Shown: positions 24,781-33,261, numbered from the stretch's first letter. The stretch is DNA of 35,213 bases from Nitrosomonas communis (GCF_024102715.1 NZ_JAGFJM010000046.1:1-35213); one strand, 5' to 3'. Numbers and translations: made by a program. Notes: generated from the sequence alone by a model not told the origin.

Positions 24781-25961
24781 TTGATGCTTCCTGCCAACTC
24801 AAAAATAGGCATATACATTAGAATAATGATACCGCCGATAACCGTACCGATAACCGCCATCAGCAATGGTTCGATCAGCTTGGTCATCCACTCAACCCAG
24901 CGTGCAATTTCCTCATCATGAAATCCCCCAATACGCTCCATCATGTCTCCCATGAGACCTGTACGCTCGCCTACGCGTAGCATGCGACTGCCCACTGGGG
25001 TCGTCAACTCTGCCATCTGCATCGCGCTGGAAATGGTTTTACCTTCACGGATATGGGCTGCTGCTGCGATGACCCTGGGACGGAAATGAGGTTGTAGAAG
25101 ATTGCTCACCATTTCCAGCGCTTTCGTGATCGGTATGCCACCGCGCAGTAACATCCCCAGTGTTTTATAAAAGCGGGCAAGTTGATAAATCCGCATACGT
25201 TCACCAATGGCCGGGATACGCCATAACACCTGCATCAAACGCGCTCGAAACGCAGACCGGCTGAAACTATAAACCGTCAGCACTAAGAACGTGGCAGCGA
25301 TGCCCGCCAACATCCAGCCGCTTTCGTGCACCAGCCGCCCCCATTTGATCAGCATGACGGATAGCCAGGGTAAATCCGCGCCGATATCTTCATAAATCGC
25401 ACTGAATTTAGGCACCACAAAAAGCAGCAGAAAAACAGCCACAAGCAGTCCAAGCACCAATAACAGCACTGGGTAAATGGAAGCACCCACCAGTTTCTTA
25501 CGCGCCAGATCCATTTGTGTCTGATAAGTAATAAAGCGCGTCAACGCTTCCGGCAAATCACCCGTCCGCTCGCTTGCCCTGATCGTTGCAATATACAGCG
25601 CAGGAAATATCTGAGGGTAGGTCTCCAATGCCTGCGACAAGGTCATGCCCTCATACAAGCGCGCAAGAATTTCCTGGATAATCTTACGGACGCTGCTATC
25701 CTCTTCTTTCTCAATGAGCGTCTCGATGCTTTCCACCAAACTGAGCCCCGCCGTTAACAGAGAAAGCAATTCCTGGCTAAAATGAGTCAGTGGAAAACGT
25801 GCTCTGGATTTAGGAAGCCACCCTCCTAAACTTCGTTGCACGCTCAGCACCATTCCGCCTTGCGCGGCAATCTGCTGCCGGACTTCCTGCTCGCTGGCCG
25901 CATCCAGTTCGAGCGAGACCGCGCCTTGATTGGCAAGCACTGCTTTCACGGTATAGCGCAT
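24777..25961 (-). CDS. GspF/PilC/MshG-type inner-membrane platform protein
   Basis: The 394-aa protein has two copies of the T2SSF domain and three main membrane helices, including YPVLLLVLGLLVAVFLLLFV and LLMAVIGTVIGGIIILMYM. Family motifs: FSQELLSLLTAGLSLVESIE in repeat 1 and FYKTLGMLLRGGIPITKALE in repeat 2, with GERTGLMGDMM near the end. It anchors the ATPase and passes pilin subunits into the growing fibre. ATG 25961 has AGAAGG upstream. It lies 12 bases after gspG and overlaps gspE by 4. Confidence 0.93.
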   Translation of the reverse strand: MRYTVKAVLANQGAVSLELDAASEQEVRQQIAAQGGMVLSVQRSLGGWLPKSRARFPLTHFSQELLSLLTAGLSLVESIETLIEKEEDSSVRKIIQEILARLYEGMTLSQALETYPQIFPALYIATIRASERTGDLPEALTRFITYQTQMDLARKKLVGASIYPVLLLVLGLLVAVFLLLFVVPKFSAIYEDIGADLPWLSVMLIKWGRLVHESGWMLAGIAATFLVLTVYSFSRSAFRARLMQVLWRIPAIGERMRIYQLARFYKTLGMLLRGGIPITKALEMVSNLLQPHFRPRVIAAAAHIREGKTISSAMQMAELTTPVGSRMLRVGERTGLMGDMMERIGGFHDEEIARWVEWMTKLIEPLLMAVIGTVIGGIIILMYMPIFELAGSIN

Positions 25962-25973
25962 TGACCTTCTCTA

Positions 25974-26411
25974 TCAGTTCCAGTTGGTAATATCGGCTGC
26001 CTCACCGGTACCGCCCGGCTGACCATCTTTTCCTAAGGAAAATAGATCAAATTCTGCACGCTCTCCTGGATACTTGTATTGATATGGCTGTCCCCAAGGA
26101 TCAGGCGGTGGTGTTTTGCCAAGATAAGGCCCTTGCCATTTTGGTTCATTGCCTGGCCGTGCCATAAGCGCATTCAATCCTTGCTCGGTCGTGGGATAGC
26201 TACCCACATCTAAGCGGTATTGATGTAATGCTTTTTCCAATGAATCAATCTGGGCTTGTGCCATTTTGACTTCTGATTTACCCACCTGCGAGAAATATCT
26301 GGGACCGACATAAGCTGCCAGCAAGCCGATGATCACCATCACCACCAGCAATTCAAGCAATGTGAACCCACGGCTAAGACTTTTGCGTGAATTCTTATAG
26401 CAATACTCCAT
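25974..26411 (-). CDS. gspG: Major pseudopilin GspG
   Basis: The 145-aa protein is the first gene of the operon. It has the leader SRG, then FTLLELLVVMVIIGLLAAYV with Glu at +5. The GspG body is clear: AQIDSLEKALHQYRLDVGSY, PTTEQGLNALMARPG, WQGPYLGKTPPPDPWGQPY and the calcium-loop-type end FDLFSLGKDGQPGGTGEAAD. This is much closer to classical T2SS GspG than to type IV pilins and is the best evidence that the machine secretes rather than forms a surface pilus. AGAGG lies 7 bases before the ATG. Confidence 0.95.
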   Translation of the reverse strand: MEYCYKNSRKSLSRGFTLLELLVVMVIIGLLAAYVGPRYFSQVGKSEVKMAQAQIDSLEKALHQYRLDVGSYPTTEQGLNALMARPGNEPKWQGPYLGKTPPPDPWGQPYQYKYPGERAEFDLFSLGKDGQPGGTGEAADITNWN

Positions 26412-27261
26412 TTTCGACCTCTCAACTAAAGAAACTATTTTGATCTGTATATAAATGCAATCGATGCAATTATGGATAATGATATGCTATTTAATAGATC
26501 TAATGCTGCATGAAAGACAAAGTGTATTCAGTAATTATTTAAATTTATTTAAATCAGACTTTTCATTAGAAACTATTAGGATGAAAAAACGGACATGAAT
26601 TTAACTGACAGCTCAAAAGCTTTTATGCTCATGCATATTCAGCTTGATATTTTTTGAACGGATGAAGATTATAAATCACTATTCATTGCGTCAATTTTGA
26701 TGAATTACACCTTCTTTACCCATCTTACTAAAAAAGTATAGCGACACACAGGTTTTTGTAGCACTCCGCCAGCCTTTGTTCATACTCGATCTTGTATTGC
26801 CAGAACCATATCCGACAGGGCGTTTGCCGATTTTCGCTCGCATCTTAAGGACATATCAATTACACCCGCTTCGCTTCCTACCCATTTTTTGTACGGCTAT
26901 AATTCTATCCCTAGCAAACTTTGATTTCCAGTCTTTGACGGGCGGTCAGTCCATTCACCAAGCCAACGCGCCAGGTGACTACATCAATGATGATGAACAG
27001 CGGCTAACCGGTTCACGCTGCTTCAAAAAAACATCCTTCAATGAAGGTAATATTAGCCCACCCCTCCTCCCCCGCGTCTCTTGATCAAAAAAAAACACCA
27101 CATTAATACAAGTTTTCAGCCTGACTTAAACAAACCTAGCCATTCAGACTAGGTGTTTACACGTATTGTGATGGTGACAAAGATAAGAAACAATGATTAT
27201 CGGATCAAGAAAAACATTTCGGCAATTGAATCACTTACTTTAATTTCTGACGGGAGGAAGT
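26412..27261. other. 850-base gap without a convincing gene
   Basis: This AT-rich stretch separates the divergent gspG operon and the gene at 27262. It must include the operon's promoter. Seen here: AT-only palindromic sequence near 26536-26553, a weak 6-bp hairpin (ACCTAG...CTAGGT, 27134-27154), and a run of nine A after TTGATC near 27087. A 102-codon frame from TTG 26776 to 27084 has no ribosome site and an unprotein-like end (PPLLPRVS), so I do not call it. GGGAGG at 27252 is the ribosome site for the next gene. Confidence 0.5.
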
Positions 27262-27756
27262 ATGAAGAAGAAATACGTGACGAAGATATTGTGTCTTGCT
27301 TTATTGATTTGCGCTGCAGTCCTGACGTTACCTACATACGCTGGCGAAGACAGTGTAGTCAGCAACATGGAAATCCTGCGTGAGAAAATTGCTGCAGATA
27401 AGAAATTGGTAGTGGCCAGTAATATGAACCTGACTGAAGAAGAAGCCAAGGCATTCTGGCCTGTCTACGATACCTACCAGAAAGAACTATACCAGATCAA
27501 TCAGCGCCTGGCGAAGGTGATAGATGACTATGCCACAGCCTTCAACAAGGGCGCGGTGTTAAATGAAACAGCGACCCGATTGATTGATGAAGTCATAGCC
27601 ATCGAAATGGCTGAAGCTAATTTAAAGCGGACATATGTACCTAAACTTAGCGCAGTTCTTCCGGGCGCAAAGGTAGCACGTTACCTCCAGATTGAGAGCA
27701 AAATTCGAGCTATCGTGCGGTACGAGCTTGCCGATGCTATTCCATTAGTACAGTGA
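27262..27756 (+). CDS. Small helical periplasmic protein, function unknown
   Basis: The 164-aa protein has a signal peptide (KILCLALLICAAVLTLPTYA, cleavage after TYA) and a mature part that is almost entirely helical. One motif, LTEEEAKAFWPVYDTYQKEL, recalls the LT-x-x-Q helices of Spy/CpxP-type periplasmic proteins, but the match is loose. No Cys or membrane helix follows the signal. GGGAGGAAGT directly before ATG 27262 is a strong ribosome site. It stands alone between two long gaps, so it probably has its own promoter. Confidence 0.75.
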   Translation: MKKKYVTKILCLALLICAAVLTLPTYAGEDSVVSNMEILREKIAADKKLVVASNMNLTEEEAKAFWPVYDTYQKELYQINQRLAKVIDDYATAFNKGAVLNETATRLIDEVIAIEMAEANLKRTYVPKLSAVLPGAKVARYLQIESKIRAIVRYELADAIPLVQ

Positions 27757-28095
27757 GGCGTTCGGCATCATAAGGGAAGGCTGCAAACAAGCAGCAAAGA
27801 AGCGAGCGTTGCGCAACGAAGTAATGTACCGCAACCGCTGCTTATGCAGCCTGCTTTGAAGGCTGGTGTTACACGGCAAAATAACTGTCACACCGGGTTG
27901 CCAGCATTGTAGGAACACAAGGTAGCAGGGCGAATGTTTCTCGGCACGTAATCATTCCAGTGAGGCGGCATGTTGCAATAAGGTAGACACAGATATGAAC
28001 ATAGCCTTCGCTCGACGAATAAACTTATCCTGTTGCTTCCATTCCGCTTCCAGTGGTGGCGCTGGAAGCAATATCAGGCTGGCAGGCTACTCCTG
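27757..28095. other. Gap with several hairpin-forming segments
   Basis: About 340 bases lie before the DUF4105 start. Visible structures are GCTGC-AAACAA-GCAGC (27780s), a 12-nt perfect palindrome CGTTGCGCAACG (27807-27818), and GGTGTTACA...TGTCACACC (about 27868-27897, one mismatch). They could form a structured leader RNA or part of a degraded element. A 33-codon frame (27995-28096) ends TGATG on the ATG of the DUF4105 gene and could act as a leader peptide; no family is recognised. Confidence 0.35.
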
Positions 28096-29136
28096 ATGAA
28101 GCGCACCGGGACTCGATTCATCCGCAGTGCGGGCTTGGTATTGCTTGGCTTGCTGCTGACAACGGCTGGCAGCTGGGGAGTTCTTGCTCTCACCTTGGCA
28201 GGACCGTATAGCGATACGGTGCGTAGCATTCTGGCTGCGGTATTTGGCATTGTATCGCTCGCCATGCTGATTGCATTCTGCTTTCGCCGCTGGCGCTGGC
28301 AGGCTGTCGCCGGCCACTTCGTATTGTTTTCAGTGCTAGTAACATGGTGGTTCGGCATCGAACCATCCAATGAGCGAGACTGGCAGACGGATGTAGCGGT
28401 GCTGCCGTACGCCATAATTGAAGGTGACGTGATCACTGTGCACAACATCCGCAACTTCGATTACCGCAGCGAAACTGACTACACGCCCGCTTACTACGAC
28501 AAGCGCTTCGATTTGCGCAAACTGGAGGCAGTGGATATGGTGGTTTCCTATTGGATGGGGCCTGCCATTGCCCACGTATTTCTGAGCTTCAGTTTTGAAG
28601 GCGGCGACAATCTGGCCGTTTCCATCGAAACACGCAAGGAGAAAGGTGAGGACTATTCTTCTATCAAAGGTTTCTTCCGGCAATATGAACTCATCTACGT
28701 GGTGGCTGATGAACGCGATGTGATACGACTGCGTACCAATTATCGCCATGAGCCACCGGAGGATGTTTATATTTACCGCATCGCTGGCTCCATCGAGGAT
28801 GGCCGTCGATTGTTCCTGGAATATATGCATGAAATCAATGCACTGAAGATCAAACCCAAGTTTTACAACACGCTAACGACTAACTGCACCACCAGCATCT
28901 GGTTGAATACGCGTGTCAATCCGAAGCACCCGCCATTCAGCTGGAAAATTCTGGCAAGCGGTTATGTGCCGCAACTGCTATATGAACACGGAAGACTAAA
29001 AACTAATGGCCTGTCTTTTGCCGAGTTACAACAGAAATCTCATATTAATGGCCGGGCGCAGGCAGCTGATGGCGCCATGGATTTTTCGCGTCGTATTCGA
29101 GAGGAGATTAAAAATGCTGCTCCAGCAATACATTGA
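28096..29136 (+). CDS. DUF4105 (Lnb-like N-terminal periplasmic domain) membrane protein
   Basis: The 346-aa protein begins with about three hydrophobic segments, including SAGLVLLGLLLTTAGSWGVL and HFVLFSVLVTWWF. It continues with a periplasmic DUF4105 domain: PSNERDWQTDVAVLPYA, TVHNIRNFDYRSETD, IAHVFLSFSFEGGDNLAVSI, then YELIYVVADERDVIRLRTNY and NTLTTNCTTSIW. The conserved His, Asn-Cys and Trp suggest a papain-like (NlpC/P60-type) site, which is an inference. The longest frame starts at TTG 28033. ATG 28096, coupled as TGATG to a small upstream frame and with GGCAGG upstream, puts the first helix at the normal place. The last 23 bases overlap the next gene. Confidence 0.85.
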   Translation: MKRTGTRFIRSAGLVLLGLLLTTAGSWGVLALTLAGPYSDTVRSILAAVFGIVSLAMLIAFCFRRWRWQAVAGHFVLFSVLVTWWFGIEPSNERDWQTDVAVLPYAIIEGDVITVHNIRNFDYRSETDYTPAYYDKRFDLRKLEAVDMVVSYWMGPAIAHVFLSFSFEGGDNLAVSIETRKEKGEDYSSIKGFFRQYELIYVVADERDVIRLRTNYRHEPPEDVYIYRIAGSIEDGRRLFLEYMHEINALKIKPKFYNTLTTNCTTSIWLNTRVNPKHPPFSWKILASGYVPQLLYEHGRLKTNGLSFAELQQKSHINGRAQAADGAMDFSRRIREEIKNAAPAIH

Positions 29137-30466
29137 GCTCAGAAATAACAGCTTAAATCGCCACAGCACGACAGCAAAGGACTATTTAAGTATAAAAATT
29201 AACTGGCTAATTTTCCTTCTGCCACTTGCCTTTTTTTTATCGGGTTGCACCAGCATCAGTAAAGGCATGACGCAAGCCCTGTTAGAAAAAGCTGAAAGTG
29301 AAGATACACGGATATGCCAAGTGCACGGCAAGCCTTTTGTCGGTATTGAGCCAGGGCTGACCAGAAAACAGGGGGAAACTAAAATCCTGATGGTGCATGG
29401 CGTAGGCGATCATATTCCGGGCTATTCGACCCAATTTCTGGAAAAATTAGCCAGAGAATTAAATTTAGACAGCCGTTCGGAAACTCCTAAGAATATCACC
29501 CTGACCGCTCCTTTATTTCCTGAGCAAACTCTGGGCAATTTGCGCATAACGCGTCTGTTGAACGAAGATACAGGCAAGAAACTCACATTTTATGAACTCA
29601 CCTGGTCGGAAATTTCGCGAGCAGAAAAAGCGTTGCTGGCCTTTGATAATTCAGGGGAGCACGATTTCCGCAGAGCCAGAATCAATAGCGCGCTAAAGAA
29701 ATTCAGTAATGACACGACGCCTGATCCCATTATTTATTTAGGGAAAAGCAGGCAGCTCATCCTGGCGGCCTTTGCCCAATCATTCTGCTGGATGGCAACA
29801 CACTATTGGCAAGATCTCCCCAAGAATGGAACACATATCTGCCAGGGCGTAGGCGATGCGCATGTCGACAAATTAAGCAATGATGATTATGTTGTGATTT
29901 CACATAGCTTAGGTAGTCGTATCACCATTGATGGCTTTCAACGCATTGCCGATATGCTGCAAAATCCGGAGAAGTTTGATCCTTCAGGGCATTTGACCGC
30001 AGCGACAACCAAAGCAATCGAAACACTGCGAAACAAACATATCCCTATTTTCATGCTATCCAATCAACTGCCCGTCCTGCAATTGGGCAGAGAACTTCCC
30101 GAAATAGTTGGACAGAAAGCAGCGTATTGTGAGCCTGAGGGTGCTCATTACAGGCAGCGCATGCTCAGCGAAACATCCATTATCGCCTTCAGTGATCCCA
30201 ATGATTTATTAAGCTATGGCATAGCGGCGGATTTTAGTGAGAAATATCTCGATTCCAGATTATGTGCCAGCATCACCAATATCACGATCAATGTGGCCAA
30301 AATCATTAATGCATTTGATGTTCAGGGTCTTGCTAATCCGCTGGAAGCTCATGTCGGCTATACCAAAGATGAGCGGGTTGTCGCGTTGATTGCCAATGGA
30401 ATTGGCCATCCCAATGCATCATCCCTTATTAAAGAAAAGTGTGAATTTACCAAAACAACCAAATAA
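29114..30466 (+). CDS. Lipoprotein with alpha/beta-hydrolase (lipase-like) motifs
   Basis: The 450-aa protein carries a membrane signal followed by a lipobox (LAFFLSGC) about 45 residues from the start. The mature part has a lipase-like oxyanion motif, ILMVHGVGDHIPGYS, and a nucleophile elbow, VVISHSLGSR. A candidate catalytic Asp lies in IIAFSDPNDLLSYGI and a candidate His in EAHVGYTKDERV. I infer an envelope serine hydrolase of unknown substrate. The frame opens at 29006, but ATG 29114 has GAGGAG 7 bases upstream and puts the lipobox in range. Its start overlaps the DUF4105 gene by 23 bases, so the two are co-expressed. Confidence 0.8.
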   Translation: MLLQQYIELRNNSLNRHSTTAKDYLSIKINWLIFLLPLAFFLSGCTSISKGMTQALLEKAESEDTRICQVHGKPFVGIEPGLTRKQGETKILMVHGVGDHIPGYSTQFLEKLARELNLDSRSETPKNITLTAPLFPEQTLGNLRITRLLNEDTGKKLTFYELTWSEISRAEKALLAFDNSGEHDFRRARINSALKKFSNDTTPDPIIYLGKSRQLILAAFAQSFCWMATHYWQDLPKNGTHICQGVGDAHVDKLSNDDYVVISHSLGSRITIDGFQRIADMLQNPEKFDPSGHLTAATTKAIETLRNKHIPIFMLSNQLPVLQLGRELPEIVGQKAAYCEPEGAHYRQRMLSETSIIAFSDPNDLLSYGIAADFSEKYLDSRLCASITNITINVAKIINAFDVQGLANPLEAHVGYTKDERVVALIANGIGHPNASSLIKEKCEFTKTTK

Positions 30467-30637
30467 CTGATTTCTATTGCAAAGCTCCTTTATCGTAATT
30501 TGTCGAGACTGAATTCTAAGCCTGATATGACATTCCGGGAGTCTTTCAGAAAATCCAGATTGAATAAAGGAAGTTACAAATAAACTGGAAAGAAATGTGA
30601 TTTAGCTTTTTATTGTTTAATTTATAAAGGAAAAATT

Positions 30638-31030
30638 ATGAACATATCCGTTTATCGAAAGTACTTCAGCGCAATGATCATGATGGGTTGTCTGGCAACA
30701 CAGTCGCAAGCGGCGACAAATGATAACTTTCTGGCAAGAAACACGCAGGATATCATGGAGTTATGCACAGCCCCTCCCACAGATCCGCTTTACAAAGAGG
30801 CCCTCCACTTCTGTCATGGCTATCTGGTTGGTGTTTATCAGTATCAGCATGATTTTTACAGTGAACCGGGATTCAGCCCGCTGGTTTGCCCTCCCACACC
30901 AAAGCCATCCCGCAACCAAACCATAGCAGAATATGTCGAATGGGTGAAAGCTCATCCTGAATACTTGCAAGAGCGCACCGTGGATACGGTAATGAAATTC
31001 TTGATAGAAAAATTTCCATGTGCGGATTAA
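30638..31030 (+). CDS. Rap1a/Tai-like secreted protein
   Basis: The 130-aa protein has a signal peptide ending near SQAA and a mature domain with four cysteines: ELC (43), HFCHGYLVG (59), LVCPP (84) and FPC (128). These positions, the C-x-GY-x-x-G motif and the WVKAHPEYLQERTVDTVMKF helix fit the Rap1a/Tai domain. The family is named after immunity proteins that block type VI secreted amidases in the periplasm, but many members lie outside such loci with unknown function. AAGGAAAAATT precedes the ATG. No T6SS gene or amidase effector is visible nearby, so an immunity role is not claimed. Confidence 0.75.
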   Translation: MNISVYRKYFSAMIMMGCLATQSQAATNDNFLARNTQDIMELCTAPPTDPLYKEALHFCHGYLVGVYQYQHDFYSEPGFSPLVCPPTPKPSRNQTIAEYVEWVKAHPEYLQERTVDTVMKFLIEKFPCAD

Positions 31031-31075
31031 TGGGTAGTGTAAATTCCATTTGCTATTTTTCCAGGAGTAATGATC

Positions 31076-31351
31076 ATGAAAAGAATTCTTCGTCTGATAA
31101 TTTTAGCAGTCATGGTACTCGGTATAGCTGGCTGTGCAGGCATGTCCCAGTCAGAACAGCGCATGCTTAAGGGAACGGCGGGTGGCGCAGCAACCGGCGC
31201 TGTGATTGGTGCCATAGCGGGCAATGCAGGAATGGGCGCTGCCATTGGTGCGGGCGCGGGTTTGTTAGGTGGTTATGTTTACGATCAGCACAAGAAATCT
31301 GAGGCGCGCGCCTACCAGCGAGGCTATCAGGAAGGACAGCAAAGGCGATAG
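31076..31351 (+). CDS. Glycine-zipper lipoprotein
   Basis: The 91-aa protein has a lipobox (VLGIAGC, Cys20) and a Gly/Ala-rich membrane-like zipper: GTAGGAATGAVIGAIAGNAG followed by GAAIGAGAGLLGGYVYD. The polar tail ends EARAYQRGYQEGQQRR. It resembles YMGG-like and OmpA-associated glycine-zipper proteins, small outer-membrane lipoproteins of unclear function. Two ATGs are close (31070, 31076). AGGAG lies 8 bases before the second and only 2 before the first, so I use 31076. It follows the Rap1a-like gene after 45 bases. Confidence 0.85.
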   Translation: MKRILRLIILAVMVLGIAGCAGMSQSEQRMLKGTAGGAATGAVIGAIAGNAGMGAAIGAGAGLLGGYVYDQHKKSEARAYQRGYQEGQQRR

Positions 31352-31419
31352 CCTTGCTGGAATGGTGCAAACGGCTATCCGTATTAACAAACCAGGCAGC
31401 AAGGAAATAAAGCGCATAG

Positions 31420-32355
31420 CTACTCTTGCTGCTGTGGCAAAAACCTCATCGTTCCGCTGTCATACTTCAGATCAAGGTAGAGATAGCCACCGCGAAAGAA
31501 AAAGATTGCTGCATGCATAAGATCCTGCACAAACCGGTTTTCGAGCGAGTCCGCTTCACAGGGCACCATGGTAGCGTGGGCGATCAGCATCGATAGCTGC
31601 TGATTCGTTATCGAATAATGTCCCCTCGTTAGATTGCAATTGGCCTTGATCACTAACTTCCCTTCACTCATAAACTGTAATGTGTAGTCGGCAGGGTTGA
31701 CAGGAACTGTCTGGGTATCATTATTGTAACGAGTGTCCAGCCACTGCCAGACTGTGCCGATAAGGTGCGATTGCGGCTGGCGTATTGTTTCACTGAATAC
31801 GATGAGCTGGTCATTTTTCACGGCAAAACGCTTCATGACCTCCATGGTTGGACAGCACAGCGGGTCTTGCGGGCCATGCGTCATCAGTGCAACTGCAATG
31901 TGATCGTCCTCGATTGTCACCGTATGCACCTGAACTCGATCACCCAGCAGAACAGTATCGGTATTGATCCAGCCTTGGGCGTTTGCAATTAACAGGGCGA
32001 GTTCAGAAAACGTCCCCGTCCCGCCCAAAGTGGCTACCATCACGATCGCAGCTGCTGACTTGCCGTGCAGCGTTCCGAATGCCCGTTCATCGGTAAGCTT
32101 CACCACCACTTCGGAAGCGGACTGTGGCACGGCAGGCAGGCGAAACTCACCGTGCGCAAAAGTCACGGGACTAGCCTGAAAGACTTTCGAATGGAATGTT
32201 ATCGACTCGAGATCCGCGCTTGTCACATCACCTTCTGGCTCGGTTGACATACAGAACGCCTTCACAGAAAACATGACAAATAACATCGCGATCCAGACAG
32301 CAAGCGGAATTTTCTTGCATGCCGACCAATCTACACCTGCTCTATTCATCCTCAT
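31420..32355 (-). CDS. META-domain secreted protein
   Basis: The 311-aa protein has a signal-type helix (LAVWIAMLFVMFSVKAFC) and a two-part mature region. The N-terminal half is a beta-rich domain with FHSKVFQASPVTFAHGEF and DDHIAVALMTHGPQDPLCCP, which I cannot place. The C-terminal part (about residues 200-311) is a META/HslJ-like domain: GTVWQWLDT, LQFMSEGKLVIKANCNLTRG, MVPCEADSLENRFVQDL. HslJ-type domains occur in envelope proteins, some tied to novobiocin tolerance. Its start overlaps the stop of the upstream lipoprotein (ATGA), a strong sign of coupling. Confidence 0.8.
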   Translation of the reverse strand: MRMNRAGVDWSACKKIPLAVWIAMLFVMFSVKAFCMSTEPEGDVTSADLESITFHSKVFQASPVTFAHGEFRLPAVPQSASEVVVKLTDERAFGTLHGKSAAAIVMVATLGGTGTFSELALLIANAQGWINTDTVLLGDRVQVHTVTIEDDHIAVALMTHGPQDPLCCPTMEVMKRFAVKNDQLIVFSETIRQPQSHLIGTVWQWLDTRYNNDTQTVPVNPADYTLQFMSEGKLVIKANCNLTRGHYSITNQQLSMLIAHATMVPCEADSLENRFVQDLMHAAIFFFRGGYLYLDLKYDSGTMRFLPQQQE

Positions 32356-33104
32356 TCATTCTGTTCGTGAATCAAATTATCAAGAAATCGATCCAGACGA
32401 GTATATTTTGATGATGTTTTTCTAGTCAGCAAGTCAGTCAGCATACTACTGAACGCAGCTCGTGCAGCATCCTTAATAAACATGGGCTCAAGACTCGCCG
32501 TTTCGTTTAGCACGACAGATTCCGCCACGGAGGACCAAATAGGTTCACCGCTCTCGCAATCCCACAGTTGCAGGGAAAGTCTCATCACGGCAGAACGCGT
32601 CTGCAAGATCAGGAATGGAGCAACCGGCGCTTCTAATCGATCCGTCATCGTTTGTGAAATGTATGCCAAGCGGGGTTGAAACACGTACCGTACGCCGATA
32701 CCCTTGCCGATTTTTTGCAATAACGCGCGCTCCAGGATATGACTCTGATCAGCGCCTTGGCGCAAACGTGTATATTCATCCGTCAATCCGTGACGGTTGA
32801 TCAGGCCGATCGTTTGCTGTTCGTCTATCATTTTCCAGGCTGGAGCGATTCTTTTGATGGACTCAGCAAGGTAAAGACCCAATACCGCTTCATCCCCCCG
32901 CAGAATGGGTACTGGTGCTAGTGGCGTGAACAGCGCCACCGTTTCCTGTTCCAAACTTGCCAGATCCGATGAGGATGAAAACGGTGTCGATGAGGTGCGT
33001 ACTGTCCACCTGGGCTGGACACTGCTACACCCTGTCATGAAAAGAACAAACAGAAGGAAGCCTGTTATCCTGATCTCTGACCGCAAACTAAAAATGTGAG
33101 TCAT
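32352..33104 (-). CDS. Unknown envelope lipoprotein, coupled to META-domain gene
   Basis: The 250-aa protein has a lipobox (FMTGC) about 26 residues from ATG 33104. The rest contains ILRGDEAVLGLYLAESIKRI, a helix ending in QSHILERALLQKIGKGIGVR, and beta-strands FQPRLAYIS and AVMRLSLQLWDCESGEPIW. The last motif recalls CsgG/LpoB-like and GNA1162-like lipoproteins that measure cargo or assemble rings, but similarity is weak. ATG 33104 is chosen over 33128 because GGGAGG lies 10 bases upstream. It probably forms a two-gene operon with the META-domain gene. Confidence 0.7.
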   Translation of the reverse strand: MTHIFSLRSEIRITGFLLFVLFMTGCSSVQPRWTVRTSSTPFSSSSDLASLEQETVALFTPLAPVPILRGDEAVLGLYLAESIKRIAPAWKMIDEQQTIGLINRHGLTDEYTRLRQGADQSHILERALLQKIGKGIGVRYVFQPRLAYISQTMTDRLEAPVAPFLILQTRSAVMRLSLQLWDCESGEPIWSSVAESVVLNETASLEPMFIKDAARAAFSSMLTDLLTRKTSSKYTRLDRFLDNLIHEQNE

Positions 33105-33201
33105 ATCGCCAGTGCCTCCCGCACACATGAAAGCGGATAAATATCAAGCGGCGTAATGCCATCATGGAACATATCGTTTTAATAAAACCTTTACATAGAC
33201 G

Positions 33202-33225
33202 CCGTTCGACCTAAGCCTGTCGAAG
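33202..33225. repeat. Dispersed-repeat-like palindrome (GTTCGAC...GTCGAA type)
   Basis: CGTTCGACCTAAGCCTGTCG has the arms GTTCGAC and GTCGAA(g) around CTAAGCCT. It resembles the short dispersed palindromes with TTCGACAGGCTCAG-like cores that occur often in betaproteobacterial intergenic regions. Only one clear copy is in the window. Confidence 0.4.
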
Positions 33226-33232
33226 ATCAATG

Positions 33233-33261
33233 TTAGCTTGCTTAGCAGTTCGACAAGCTAA
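33233..33261 (-). terminator. Hairpin after the SemiSWEET-like gene
   Basis: TTAGCTTG and CAAGCTAA form an 8-bp stem with a 13-base loop, five bases beyond the stop of the gene at 33267-33665. Reading the minus strand, no strong T-run follows, so termination efficiency is uncertain. Confidence 0.4.

Noticed and set aside
16800-26411. Type IV pilus for twitching motility
   Set aside because: There is no PilT-type retraction ATPase and no PilA-type major pilin; the first gene is a classical GspG.
26776-27084. 102-codon frame in the gap before the helical periplasmic protein
   Set aside because: It starts at TTG with no Shine-Dalgarno, shows no domain, and lies in non-coding-type sequence.
28074-28830. 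Minus-strand frames across the DUF4105 gene
   Set aside because: They are antisense shadows; the plus-strand DUF4105 motifs are strong.
30638-31030. Type VI secretion effector-immunity pair
   Set aside because: Although the Rap1a-like fold is known from immunity proteins, there is no amidase effector, Hcp, VgrG or other T6SS gene in the window, so the role is not claimed.
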